Below are positions 28,404 to 36,400 of a stretch of 64,000 nucleotides of DNA, piece after piece; position 1 is the first letter of the stretch; every line of letters begins with the position of its first letter. Made by a program: the position numbers and the translations under genes. Origin of the DNA: Geosporobacter subterraneus DSM 17957 (GTDB lineage Bacteria; Bacillota; Clostridia; Peptostreptococcales; Thermotaleaceae). Below the pieces are notes generated by a model. The model had not been told where the DNA came from. It made no database searches and worked only from the letters and a program-made list of their open reading frames with translations. The DNA lies in NCBI RefSeq assembly GCF_900142145.1, contig NZ_FQZV01000013.1, positions 25,026 to 89,025 on the forward strand, read 5' to 3'.

Positions 28404-29591
28404 TTATATTAAATTCATTTCTCTTCCAACCTTTTCAAAGGCAGCAATGGCACGGTCCAACTGCTCCTCAGTGTGCCCTGCGGTTACCATGCACCGTACT
28501 CTTCCGGTTCCCTTTTGTACTGTAGGGAACACAATTCCCGATGCAAACACCCCATTCTTTAGCAAATTTCTGGAAAACTCCATTGTCTTTGCTTCGTCCC
28601 CGATAATCACCGGTGTAATAGGTGTTTGACTATGTCCCGTGTTAAAGCCTAGCTTTCCAAGTTTTTCTTTAAAATATTTAGCATTTTTCCACAATCTATC
28701 GGTATATTCTGTGGTTTCCATCAACATCTTTACAGCCTCAATAATAGCACCAACTGCAGCAGGAGGAAGAGCCGTACTAAATAGAATTGGTCTGCCCCTA
28801 TGATTTAGCCATTCCTGAGCTGTCTTGCTGCCTGCTACATAGCCTCCGATAACACCGATAGCCTTTGAAAGGGTTCCAATGCTAAAATCAATCCTGCCAT
28901 GCAGTTGAAAATGATCTACTGTTCCCCGGCCGCTTTCACCTAATACACCAGAGCCATGGGCATCATCTACATAGGTCATTGCATTGTATTTTTCTGCTAA
29001 AGCAGCAATAGAAGGCAAGTCCGCAATATCCCCATCCATACTGAATACACCGTCAGTGATAATCAGCAGATTTCTGTACTTTTCTCTGCTTTCCTTTAGA
29101 ACTTTCTCCAGGTGATCCATATCATTGTGCTTATAAACTGTTTTGTCAGCCTTGCTTAACCGCGCACCATCAATGATGCTGGCATGATTTAATTCGTCTG
29201 AAATGATGATATCACCTGCTTCAGTAACTGCTTGTATAGTACCTGCATTACAATTAAAGCCGGATTGGAAAGTCATCACAGCCTCCTCCCGTTTGAAGGC
29301 TGCCAAAAGTGTCTCCATTTCTTCATGAATATCCATATTTCCAATAATGGTTCGTACGGCACCAGCACCGACACCATATTTTTCTACGGCTTCAATAGAG
29401 GCTCTTTTTAATCTCGGATGGTTAGCAAATCCCAGATAATTATTGGATGAAAGGTTAACTACTTTTTTACCATTGAGAAAGATTTCTGATTCATTGGGTC
29501 CTTCTAAAATCGGGAGCTGTCGATATACTCCCTGCTCCTTTAGTTCATTGATCTTCTCTTTTAGAAATGGTAATTCATGTATGTTGCTCAT
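28404..29591 (-). CDS. kbl: Glycine C-acetyltransferase (2-amino-3-ketobutyrate CoA ligase)
   Basis: This PLP enzyme of the alpha-oxoamine synthase group links acetyl-CoA and glycine, working with threonine dehydrogenase in threonine breakdown. [33 protein letters not shown] and the PLP-lysine segment [18 protein letters not shown] near residue 240 are clear. BioF is a related alternative, but the [17 protein letters not shown] N-terminus favours Kbl. An AAAGGAGG site precedes the ATG. It has 395 residues; no tdh gene is adjacent. Confidence 0.88.
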   Translation of the reverse strand: MSNIHELPFLKEKINELKEQGVYRQLPILEGPNESEIFLNGKKVVNLSSNNYLGFANHPRLKRASIEAVEKYGVGAGAVRTIIGNMDIHEEMETLLAAFKREEAVMTFQSGFNCNAGTIQAVTEAGDIIISDELNHASIIDGARLSKADKTVYKHNDMDHLEKVLKESREKYRNLLIITDGVFSMDGDIADLPSIAALAEKYNAMTYVDDAHGSGVLGESGRGTVDHFQLHGRIDFSIGTLSKAIGVIGGYVAGSKTAQEWLNHRGRPILFSTALPPAAVGAIIEAVKMLMETTEYTDRLWKNAKYFKEKLGKLGFNTGHSQTPITPVIIGDEAKTMEFSRNLLKNGVFASGIVFPTVQKGTGRVRCMVTAGHTEEQLDRAIAAFEKVGREMNLI

Positions 29592-29776
29592 GTTCTTTAC
29601 CTCCTTTAATTCTAATAGGGCTTCTAAAGTTTTTCATACCCGTTATTGTTATATTCTGTCCATTTTCCTTCTTTTATCCTTACTTTCCAAGCATAAAAGG
29701 TTTCCCTTTTAAAATATATCATATCCTTTTGAGAAAATCCTCCATTTTATGAACTCATTACATAAGTTTAAAAATT

Positions 29777-29830
29777 TATCGCTGTGGAATGCAGCGATAC
29801 TAGCGCAAAGAAAAAGAGCGAATTCGCTCT
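29777..29830 (-). terminator. Two terminator-like hairpins downstream of the Lon-like gene
   Basis: AGAGCG/CGCTCT (29815-29830) is followed on minus by TTTTTCTTT and a second stem, ATCGCTG/CAGCGAT (29778-29798), by AAATTTTTAAA. Both act on transcripts leaving the 3' part of the Lon-like gene. Confidence 0.75.
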
Positions 29831-29835
29831 ACTTC

Positions 29836-30948
29836 CTACAATAAGTTGCCAGACTCCCTTCCATTTTTTGTTGAAGACGTATTTTGATTTTCTGATGCAG
29901 CATATTTGTTTAACTTCGCTCTAATCCCTTCATAAATATCAGGATAAGATCGATCTGTTAGAATCTCTATCCCCTCTTCGATACTAGATACAGGGTAAAT
30001 GTGAAAAAGACCTTTTTGAACTGCATCGATCACATCGTCTTTTAACACTAAATCCTCCACATTTTGATAAGGTATCATAACCCCTTGATCTCCTGTGAGT
30101 CCAAAGTAACTGCAAATATCAAAAAATCCCTCAATTTTTTCCGTTACACCTCCCACCGGCTGAACCTCGCCTTTTTGGTTTACTGAACCGGTTACTGCGA
30201 TATACTGCTTGAGAGGTACATCTCCTAAACTGGATAGCAGCGCATATAACTCCGTGCTAGAGGCACTATCCCCATCTACACCCCCGTAAGATTGTTCAAA
30301 ACAGATCTTTCCTGTAAGGGACAAAGGCGCTTCTTGGGCGAATCTTTCGTTTAAATATCCTTCTAGAATCATTACACCCTTGTCATGAATGCTGCCGCTC
30401 ATTTCTACTTCCCGTTCGATATTGATAACGCCTTTATGCCCTATAAATGTTGTAGCTGTGATTACCGATGGTTTTCCAAACACATGATCTCCTAAATTTA
30501 TTACTGACAGTCCATTAATTCTCCCGATTTTTCTGTCCCGGATATCAATAATTATTTTTTTAGTTTTATACATCTCCAACATTCTATCTTCTAACATATT
30601 GTTTCTATATATCTTCTCATCATAGGCTTTTTTAATGTGTCTGTCGCAAATATATGGCTCACGCTCTACCTCTGCCCACACATCAGCTTCGATGAGCAGC
30701 TCCGCTATCTTGCTAAACTGGGTTGACAATTTCTTCTGACTGCCTGCAATTCTGCTGCAATACTCAACCACCTTTGCAACACCGGTAGTATCCAGGTGTC
30801 TGATATTTTTTTTCTTGCAGTAATAACTAATAAACTGGGCAATACTCAATTCGTTTTCCTCTCCAGTATCCATCCGGTCATCAAAATCCACTTTTATTTT
30901 AAACAGCTTTTCAAATTCTTCATCCAATGTATAGAGCAGTCGCCACAT
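29836..30948 (-). CDS. Lon-like ATP-dependent protease, 3' part of an interrupted gene
   Basis: The fragment begins MWRLLYTLDEEFEKLF and contains the end of the AAA module and the whole Lon (S16) protease domain. The catalytic dyad is intact: Ser228 in GVDGDSASST and Lys271 in GVTEKIEG. The 43-residue spacing equals that of classic Lon. The first five bases of frame (ATGTG) come from the inserted element; from codon 3 on it is the native gene. The N-terminal ATPase half lies at 34510-35790, on the other side of the 3.57-kb element, and the frames join exactly at the shared core. Alone it may still be translated from the ATG 8 bp after the recombinase stop, but there is no good ribosome site. 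Confidence 0.9.
   Translation of the reverse strand: MWRLLYTLDEEFEKLFKIKVDFDDRMDTGEENELSIAQFISYYCKKKNIRHLDTTGVAKVVEYCSRIAGSQKKLSTQFSKIAELLIEADVWAEVEREPYICDRHIKKAYDEKIYRNNMLEDRMLEMYKTKKIIIDIRDRKIGRINGLSVINLGDHVFGKPSVITATTFIGHKGVINIEREVEMSGSIHDKGVMILEGYLNERFAQEAPLSLTGKICFEQSYGGVDGDSASSTELYALLSSLGDVPLKQYIAVTGSVNQKGEVQPVGGVTEKIEGFFDICSYFGLTGDQGVMIPYQNVEDLVLKDDVIDAVQKGLFHIYPVSSIEEGIEILTDRSYPDIYEGIRAKLNKYAASENQNTSSTKNGRESGNLL
30935..30942. repeat. Left attachment core of the recombinase element
   Basis: AGCAGTCG here is repeated at 34502-34509 in the same orientation, one copy at each end of the inserted DNA. It falls in the RLL codons of the Lon-like gene (CGACTGCT on the coding strand). Confidence 0.85.
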
Positions 30949-30955
30949 TCAGTCT

Positions 30956-32536
30956 TTAGAGAATAGGATTGTATTCATTATCATTTAAATCTGTATCCCG
31001 GAATCTATAGTGGAGCTTAACGACCTTCTCTCCCCTATTCTTATATTCATGCACTATGATCACTTCAATCAATCTGTCGACGATTTCACTTGAAATGTTT
31101 TCTATACAAAAAATTCTTTCAATTTGTCTAAAGGGTTCCTCTTCCCATTGCTTCATACACCTGTTTATTTCTGTACATTGTTTATCTAACTGATCCTTTT
31201 TTTTTAGTAAGGATATTTGCTTATCTTGAATTTCATTTGAAAATGTCAGAAAAAGTTCTTTGGATATATGTCCTTCTAACCGGTCACAATATAACTTTTT
31301 AAGTTTTCCTTCCGCCTTTTTATATTGCTCTTCTATCTCTGCCAGATTCTTTTGAATACCCTCTTTTTTTATATTCAGGGCGAGATTCTTTAGGCTCCAT
31401 AACCTGCCTATCTCTAAGTTTTTACAGCATGCTTGGATATCTACTCTGATTTGTTCCAGTAAGAAATCCTCTTTAATGCTATGGGCGGTACATTGCTTCC
31501 CTTTTTGTGCATTTACGCATCGATATTCCTGATATTTTTTTTGATATCCCATCCCACTGCCGCAATCGCCGCATAGGATTTTACCGCTAAATAGTTGACT
31601 ACTCCTGCTACCTTTTTGTCCTGTCCCACTTCTGGCCACCCTCAGTTCTTGTGCCTTCATATAAATATCTTTAGATACAATTCCTTGGAATTCTCCGCTA
31701 TATATCCAGTTTTCCGGTGGAAGCTTTATGGTTTTTTTAAGCTTGTAGCTGATTTTTTTGTATTGACCTTGCACCATCATTCCACCGTACTTTGGATTGG
31801 TTAAGATTGATTTGACCCCGTTTACATTCCACTGATATCCTTTGGCAAGTGGAAAATCAATAAGTGCAGCAGGAGAAGGGATTTTCTTATCATTCAGATA
31901 GCTTGCAATCCTGGAATATCCCCAACCGTCTAAGTACATCTGAAATATCTCTTTAACAGTCTCCGTTGTTTCATCCTCTGCAGGCACTAACCGAATGGTT
32001 TTTTGTCCCTTGTCCTCTACAATTTCTTTTACATATCCGTAAGGAGCTTTTGAGCCAATGTAACTACCCCGGGTCATTCTTTGCTTTAACCCGTCCCGGC
32101 TTTTTCTGGAGCAATCTTTAATATACATTTCATTGAGTACATTTTTGAAAGGTACGATATCATTGATTTCATGAATAGTATCTACATTATCCAGTACTGA
32201 AACAAATCTAATGTTGTTTATTTTAAAGTAATCTTCCAGGTAATATCCCGCCTGTACATAATTTCTCCCAAAACGGGATAAATCTCTGGTCAGAACCATA
32301 TTTATCTTTCCTTGTTCAATACATTTTTTCATCTCGTCAAATTCATCCCTATTAAAAGTAGCACCGGATATTCCATAGTCTTGGAAAATTTGTACCAACT
32401 TGTATTGTTCTATGCCTTTTTCATTGTTAGTCCGAATCCATTCTTCGAGACTTTGAATTTGTGCCTGTATGGAGTCTTTCTGCTCGTCTTTCGTAGTAGA
32501 AACTCTTGCATAAATACCTACATACCACGTTTTCAT
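30956..32536 (-). CDS. Large serine recombinase (site-specific integrase/excisionase)
   Basis: The 526-residue protein has a resolvase N-domain with the nucleophile Ser13 in YARVSTTKDEQKDS and the arginine motif DLSRFGRNY near residues 86-94. It is followed by the recombinase domain (about 160-290), a zinc ribbon (CGDC at 322-325, cysteines near 340 and 349) and a coiled-coil-like stretch near 380-450. All domains look intact, so it should be active. It lies at the left end of the element, its stop only 14 bp from the core. The ATG overlaps the small upstream gene by 4 bp. Members of this group include SpoIVCA, TndX and phage integrases. Confidence 0.95.
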   Translation of the reverse strand: MKTWYVGIYARVSTTKDEQKDSIQAQIQSLEEWIRTNNEKGIEQYKLVQIFQDYGISGATFNRDEFDEMKKCIEQGKINMVLTRDLSRFGRNYVQAGYYLEDYFKINNIRFVSVLDNVDTIHEINDIVPFKNVLNEMYIKDCSRKSRDGLKQRMTRGSYIGSKAPYGYVKEIVEDKGQKTIRLVPAEDETTETVKEIFQMYLDGWGYSRIASYLNDKKIPSPAALIDFPLAKGYQWNVNGVKSILTNPKYGGMMVQGQYKKISYKLKKTIKLPPENWIYSGEFQGIVSKDIYMKAQELRVARSGTGQKGSRSSQLFSGKILCGDCGSGMGYQKKYQEYRCVNAQKGKQCTAHSIKEDFLLEQIRVDIQACCKNLEIGRLWSLKNLALNIKKEGIQKNLAEIEEQYKKAEGKLKKLYCDRLEGHISKELFLTFSNEIQDKQISLLKKKDQLDKQCTEINRCMKQWEEEPFRQIERIFCIENISSEIVDRLIEVIIVHEYKNRGEKVVKLHYRFRDTDLNDNEYNPIL

Positions 32537-32667
32537 TGCTGCTCAGGATCCTCTATCCATTGATTTTTACCTTTTATCATCTCCTCCAAAATTATTTTGC
32601 CGAGTATTTCATTTAAATCTCCTTCTCCGTATAGGCGTATGACCTTAATCTCCTCAGATTTCCCCAT
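32533..32667 (-). CDS. 44-residue protein coupled to the serine recombinase
   Basis: I translated this short frame by hand: it begins MGKSEEIKVIRLYGEGD and ends WIEDPEQQ. A strong AAAGGAGG site lies 7 bp before the ATG at 32667, and the stop overlaps the recombinase ATG as ATGA, so it is very likely translated. The composition is charged with a central helix (LNEILGKIILEEMIKGK). I do not recognise a family. A small regulator or directionality factor for excision is a possibility from position only. Confidence 0.7.
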   Translation of the reverse strand: MGKSEEIKVIRLYGEGDLNEILGKIILEEMIKGKNQWIEDPEQQ

Positions 32668-32710
32668 CAAAAATCCTCCTTTCCTTATTCTAAATTTATG
32701 AGAATTGTTC

Positions 32711-32798
32711 AAGAAGTATTATTCAGATTCATCTGAATAATAGATTTTCTGAATAATTTATACCTATTAACGTCAATACTATAAGAAGTATTATTTAG
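32711..32798. promoter_or_regulatory. Operator-like repeats between recombinase and symporter
   Basis: This lies in the 309-bp divergent gap. ATTATTCAGAT (32718-32728) and ATCTGAATAAT (32731-32741) form an 11-bp perfect palindrome, and TCTGAATAAT recurs at 32748-32757. The 16-bp unit AAGAAGTATTATTCAG (32711-32726) recurs with one mismatch at 32783-32798. The first copy overlaps a possible minus-strand -35 (TTCTTG) for the recombinase genes. Confidence 0.5.
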
Positions 32799-32890
32799 TG
32801 CTAGTACATACATTAGAGGTTTATTGGCACTCTAGTCATTGAAGGAATGAATCTTCTAATCTGAAATGTTACAAAAATGAAAAAATATTA

Positions 32891-32919
32891 TTGATTCTTT
32901 TCCAAAAACGTAGTATGAT
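32891..32919 (+). promoter_or_regulatory. Promoter of the symporter gene
   Basis: TTGATT (32891-32896) and TATGAT (32914-32919) are 17 bp apart, a good vegetative promoter about 55 bp before the start codon. Confidence 0.7.
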
Positions 32920-32976
32920 TAACTTAATATTTTTTAATAACTTTATAAAAATTTTAACATTATGGAGGTGGAGTTA

Positions 32977-34428
32977 ATGGCTCAATTGGTCGACTCACTA
33001 AATGGTATTTTGTGGAGTCAAGCACTTATCTATCTATGTTTAGGGGTGGGTTTATACTTCTCTGTTGTAACCCGATTCCTGCAAGTTCGTCACATTAAAG
33101 ACATGGTAAAACTCCTATTTGGAGGCGGCAGTTCAGAAGCCGGGGTATCTTCTTTCCAAGCTTTCTCTCTTGCAGTTTCCGGTCGTGTAGGTACTGGTAA
33201 TATCGCCGGTGTTGCCACCGCTATCGCAATGGGTGGTCCTGGTGCAGTGTTCTGGATGTGGGCAATCGCTTTCCTAGGTGCAGGCTCAGCTTTCATTGAA
33301 TCCGTACTTGCTCAGATCTACAAAGAAGAGGTAGATGGCGAGTATCGTGGAGGTCCTCAATACTATATCGAAAAAGGTATGGGTATGAGATGGTATGCAT
33401 TAATATTCGCAGTTTCTACAGTTATCGCAATGGGCTTCTTCTTACCGGGTGTACAATCTAATAGTATTGCTGCCGGTGTACAAAACGCATTTGGTGTAGA
33501 TCCTATGATTACTGGTGGTATTATCGTAGCTTTACTAGGCCTTATCATCTTCGGTGGGGTTAAGCGTATCGGTAGAGCTGCAGAGTTAATCGTTCCTTTC
33601 ATGGCAACTGGTTATATCTTAGTATCTATTATAATCATCGTTTTAAATATTGGACAACTTCCAGCTGTTTTAGGCTTAATCTTCAAGAGTGCATTTGCAA
33701 TTGAGCCTGCTTTCGCAGGTATCATCGGTATGGCAGTATCCTGGGGTGTTAAGCGTGGTATCTACTCTAACGAAGCAGGTCAAGGTACTGGTCCAATGGC
33801 TGCTGCAGCTGCAGAAGTATCTCACCCTACGAAGCAAGGTCTTGTTCAAGCCTTCTCTGTATACGTAGATACACTGTTTGTATGTTCCGCTACAGCATTC
33901 ATGATCTTAATCACAGGTTCTTATAACATTAACAATCCTGCAGGCGGTTTCTTAGTAGAGAAATTACCTGGTGTTAAGATAGGTCCTGCATTTACTCAAA
34001 AAGCTGTTGAAACATTAATGCCTAGATTTGGTGCTCCATTTGTTGCAATCGCATTGTTCTTCTTTGCATTTACAACTTTGATGGCTTACTACTACTATGC
34101 TGAAACAAATATTGCTTATCTATTCAAGAAAGGCAATAATAGAAAATTAGCGATCAACGTACTAAGAGTTCTGTTACTTGTATCTATCTACTACGGTGCG
34201 ATCAGAACAGCTGAATTAGCATGGGGCTTAGGTGACATCGGGGTAGGATTAATGGCATGGTTGAACATCATCGCTATCGTTATTCTTAGAAAGCCTGCAT
34301 TTGATGCGCTTAAGGATTATGAAGAGCAAAAAGCTCAAGGAAAAGATCCGGTATTCGATCCAATTAAACTTGGAATCAAAAATGCAGATTTCTGGGTAGC
34401 TAGAAATAAGCAAGCTGGTAAAAGATAA
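32977..34428 (+). CDS. Sodium:alanine/glycine symporter (AGCS family), cargo of the element
   Basis: This integral membrane protein imports alanine or glycine with Na+. The motif SGRVGTGNIAGVATAIAMGG near residues 65-85, GAGSAFIESVLAQIYK and the NEAGQGTGPMAAAAA segment near residue 265 are AGCS signatures, and about ten hydrophobic helices are visible. I place the start at the ATG at 32977, where GGAGGTGG lies 5 bp upstream; the ATG at 32962 overlaps that site. It has 483 residues, full length. Codons such as CGT, GGT and ATC are frequent, suggesting strong expression and differing from neighbours. It has its own promoter and terminator inside the element. Confidence 0.93.
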   Translation: MAQLVDSLNGILWSQALIYLCLGVGLYFSVVTRFLQVRHIKDMVKLLFGGGSSEAGVSSFQAFSLAVSGRVGTGNIAGVATAIAMGGPGAVFWMWAIAFLGAGSAFIESVLAQIYKEEVDGEYRGGPQYYIEKGMGMRWYALIFAVSTVIAMGFFLPGVQSNSIAAGVQNAFGVDPMITGGIIVALLGLIIFGGVKRIGRAAELIVPFMATGYILVSIIIIVLNIGQLPAVLGLIFKSAFAIEPAFAGIIGMAVSWGVKRGIYSNEAGQGTGPMAAAAAEVSHPTKQGLVQAFSVYVDTLFVCSATAFMILITGSYNINNPAGGFLVEKLPGVKIGPAFTQKAVETLMPRFGAPFVAIALFFFAFTTLMAYYYYAETNIAYLFKKGNNRKLAINVLRVLLLVSIYYGAIRTAELAWGLGDIGVGLMAWLNIIAIVILRKPAFDALKDYEEQKAQGKDPVFDPIKLGIKNADFWVARNKQAGKR

Positions 34429-35790
34429 TTAAAATTTTAACCCTCCCAATAAACTTGGGAGGGTTTTTGATTGCATATTCGATTCCCTTAATACTGAATG
34501 TAGCAGTCGGTACAAATATGGATTTCCTATCATAATCACCTTTATATTTACATCTATAGGCTCCGGCTTCAAGGATGCAATATCTACGATGCCTAACTGA
34601 CTCCGAATACTCTCAACACTAATCTCACCGGTTTCCAAGGTTCTCTTCAGCGTATCCCATGATTGAAAGTTTTTAAGCAATTGATTCGCTTGGAGAATCA
34701 AATATCCTCCATTGGCCTTATGAATGGCACCGGGCTTTACCATCAAAAAATCGGTCTTTAAGGTACCCTGGTCATTCTCATACTCAATCCTTCCAACTAA
34801 GTTGTTATAGGTGGGATTACATTCGATAATCACAGGTGCCCCTTCTGCGTTGCTATTGTCAACAAAAAGGTTTACTTTATACTTTTTTACAAAGCTGTTC
34901 TCAGCCTTCCTGGTCAAAATCTCCGTTTGTTCTTCTTCTGTTAAATCAAAGTCATCAATGTTATCGATCACGTCATTCTGTACATTTTTTAAGTATTCGA
35001 CAATCCTGCTATATTCCTTATACTTGTCATACAATTCGTCCATCAATGGCTCTACAACAAAAAGGCCTATTTTATTTTCCAGTCCCCGGATCTGTTTTTT
35101 TGCATCCCTTTCCAAGGCTTTCATTTTTCTTAATATTTCTACTGCTTTTAACTGTACGTACTCTGCTTTCTTTTCAATCATCTCTTTTTGCTCCTCATCT
35201 AAGTCCTCAAATTCCTTATCTCCTACGGCAACACCGTCAATCATAGGTGCCAGCATGAATCCGGTACTGGTATTTTTTATCATAAAGTCATTTTCTTTGC
35301 TGTACTCCGTCAATTGCTCCAATAATTGATTTCTTTCCTCCTGATACTGCTTAACGATTTCACTTTTTTGTCTCTCATAGTCTTCTCCAGAAAATGCCTT
35401 TGGAATCTCTGTCAATAAATCCTGTACCAGCAAGTTCATGTCCTCACAAAGGATCTTTCCCATCCCCGGAGGCATATTCAAAGCGATTGGATGACTGGGC
35501 TCCTGAAAATTATATACATAGCACCAGTCGTCAGGTATATTTTCCAGACGAGCTTTTTTTTCTACCACCTTTTGTACGTAGCTTTTCTTACCTGTTCCTT
35601 TTACGCCTACAACAAAAATATTATATCTCAAGTTTTTTACTCGTAATCCAAATTCCATTGCTCTGACCGCTCTATCCTGACCAATAATTCCTTCTAACGG
35701 TACTAATTCCTCCGTGGTATGAAAAGGAAATTTTTGGGGATCACACACCTTTTTTAATTTTGTATAAGGTAGTTCCCTATATCTTGCCAA
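34429..35790 (-). CDS. Lon-like ATP-dependent protease, 5' part of an interrupted gene
   Basis: The fragment has an AAA module with Walker A VGVKGTGKKSY near residues 61-71 after EGIIGQDRAVRAMEFGLR, and a long helical region with many charged residues (about 140-290). It reaches IKVIMIGNPYLYRLL at residue 430, where the element interrupts it; the last 23 residues and the stop are element-encoded. After excision it would continue YTLDEEFEKLF into the protease half. The start is a TTG at 35790 with AGGGGGAG 5 bp upstream. While interrupted, a truncated ATPase without protease domain would be made, and its transcript would run antisense into the symporter gene. Confidence 0.9.
   Translation of the reverse strand: MARYRELPYTKLKKVCDPQKFPFHTTEELVPLEGIIGQDRAVRAMEFGLRVKNLRYNIFVVGVKGTGKKSYVQKVVEKKARLENIPDDWCYVYNFQEPSHPIALNMPPGMGKILCEDMNLLVQDLLTEIPKAFSGEDYERQKSEIVKQYQEERNQLLEQLTEYSKENDFMIKNTSTGFMLAPMIDGVAVGDKEFEDLDEEQKEMIEKKAEYVQLKAVEILRKMKALERDAKKQIRGLENKIGLFVVEPLMDELYDKYKEYSRIVEYLKNVQNDVIDNIDDFDLTEEEQTEILTRKAENSFVKKYKVNLFVDNSNAEGAPVIIECNPTYNNLVGRIEYENDQGTLKTDFLMVKPGAIHKANGGYLILQANQLLKNFQSWDTLKRTLETGEISVESIRSQLGIVDIASLKPEPIDVNIKVIMIGNPYLYRLLHSVLRESNMQSKTLPSLLGGLKF
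34440..34468 (+). terminator. Terminator of the symporter gene
   Basis: ACCCTCCCAA (34440-34449) pairs with TTGGGAGGGT (34455-34464), 5-base loop, followed by TTTTT. It is inside the element, 12 bp after the symporter stop. Confidence 0.9.
34502..34509. repeat. Right attachment core of the recombinase element
   Basis: This is the second copy of AGCAGTCG, inside the RLL codons of the 5' part of the Lon-like gene. It matches the left core at 30935-30942 exactly. Confidence 0.85.
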
Positions 35791-35872
35791 ATTAACTCCC
35801 CCTTTGCCTAAAGATCATGCTTTAATCTATTCTATTCGCTTTCTTTGTCCTTTTCTCCATGAATTTGTAGTT

Positions 35873-35907
35873 AATAAAAAAAAGAATCCTTCTTTAGAAA
35901 GATTCTT
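35873..35907 (-). terminator. Terminator after the phosphoesterase gene
   Basis: AAGAATC (35882-35888) pairs with GATTCTT (35901-35907) with further pairing inside, followed on minus by a run of eight T. The gene's stop codon lies within the stem. Confidence 0.85.
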
Positions 35908-36400
35908 AAAAAAATACAAACTCACAGTGCAGCTCTTTTTCCAAGTGCAGTATTATAAAAGAATACTGTTTTTCTCTCCTTTTCGTGGTTGGTGACCCGG
36001 GGTTCAGCATTAAGACTCCCGATTTCGCCTGCAGCATAGGCTGATGACTGTGTCCAAATAGAATAATGTCTACAGCTTCTTCCCGAAAAGCATTAGAGGC
36101 CCGATCGACAGTTTTTCCCTTATCTCCATGACCGTGTAAAATTCCTATTTTGTATCCACCAATTTCTATAATACGCTTTTCCGGTAGATTTGCAACAGCT
36201 CCAATAAAATCACCATTTCCCCTCACTGCATATACAGGCCCAAATTTTTCTAGTTCCCCTAAAAAATCTTCATCTATAATATCTCCGCAGTGAAAAATGG
36301 CGTCTGCATCAGCCAAATGATCCTGCAAAGGCTTGGGAAGGGGTTTTCCCAATTTTTTAATGTGGGTATCCGATATTACCACAGCTTTAATTGCAATCAT
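35906..36400 (-). CDS. YfcE/MJ0936-type metallophosphoesterase
   Basis: The metal ligands are in VVISDTHIKKLG, FHCGDIIDEDF, VRGNGD, GILHGHGDKG and ILFGHSHQPM, the complete calcineurin-like set of the small YfcE/MJ0936 group. NPGSPTTKRR near the C-terminus is also typical. It is a cytoplasmic phosphodiesterase of unknown physiological substrate. The gene overlaps the end of queG by 14 bp; the first ATG (36400) has the ribosome site directly beside it, so a start a few codons later is possible. Confidence 0.88.
   Translation of the reverse strand: MIAIKAVVISDTHIKKLGKPLPKPLQDHLADADAIFHCGDIIDEDFLGELEKFGPVYAVRGNGDFIGAVANLPEKRIIEIGGYKIGILHGHGDKGKTVDRASNAFREEAVDIILFGHSHQPMLQAKSGVLMLNPGSPTTKRREKQYSFIILHLEKELHCEFVFF

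Larger units (their letters stand above)
30935..34509. mobile_element. 3.57-kb serine-recombinase element inserted in a Lon-like protease gene
   Basis: The element is defined by two 8-bp cores, AGCAGTCG, 3,567 bp apart. To the left is the 3' part and to the right the 5' part of one Lon-like gene, and both halves read through the core in the same frame. It carries, on minus, a 44-residue protein and a large serine recombinase, and on plus a sodium:alanine/glycine symporter with its own promoter and terminator. No other phage or conjugation genes are present. If the ends are joined, ACTGAATGT (34493-34501) and ACATTCAGT (30945-30953) form inverted arms around the core, as in an integrase attP. 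Precise excision would restore a 795-codon protease gene. Confidence 0.9.

Noticed and set aside
29836..30948. Taking the 370-residue protease fragment as a complete stand-alone Lon-like gene
   Set aside because: Its first codons come from the element, there is no good ribosome site, and the missing ATPase half lies across the element in matching frame.
32518..32800. Possible phage or conjugative genes in the recombinase element
   Set aside because: All space is used by the recombinase, its small upstream gene, the regulatory gap and the symporter; no replication, capsid or transfer gene is visible.
34811..35329. 172-codon plus-strand frame opposite the 5' part of the Lon-like gene
   Set aside because: It is Ser/Phe-rich, as expected for the reverse of a Lys/Glu-rich helical region, and overlaps a frame with Walker A and family motifs.
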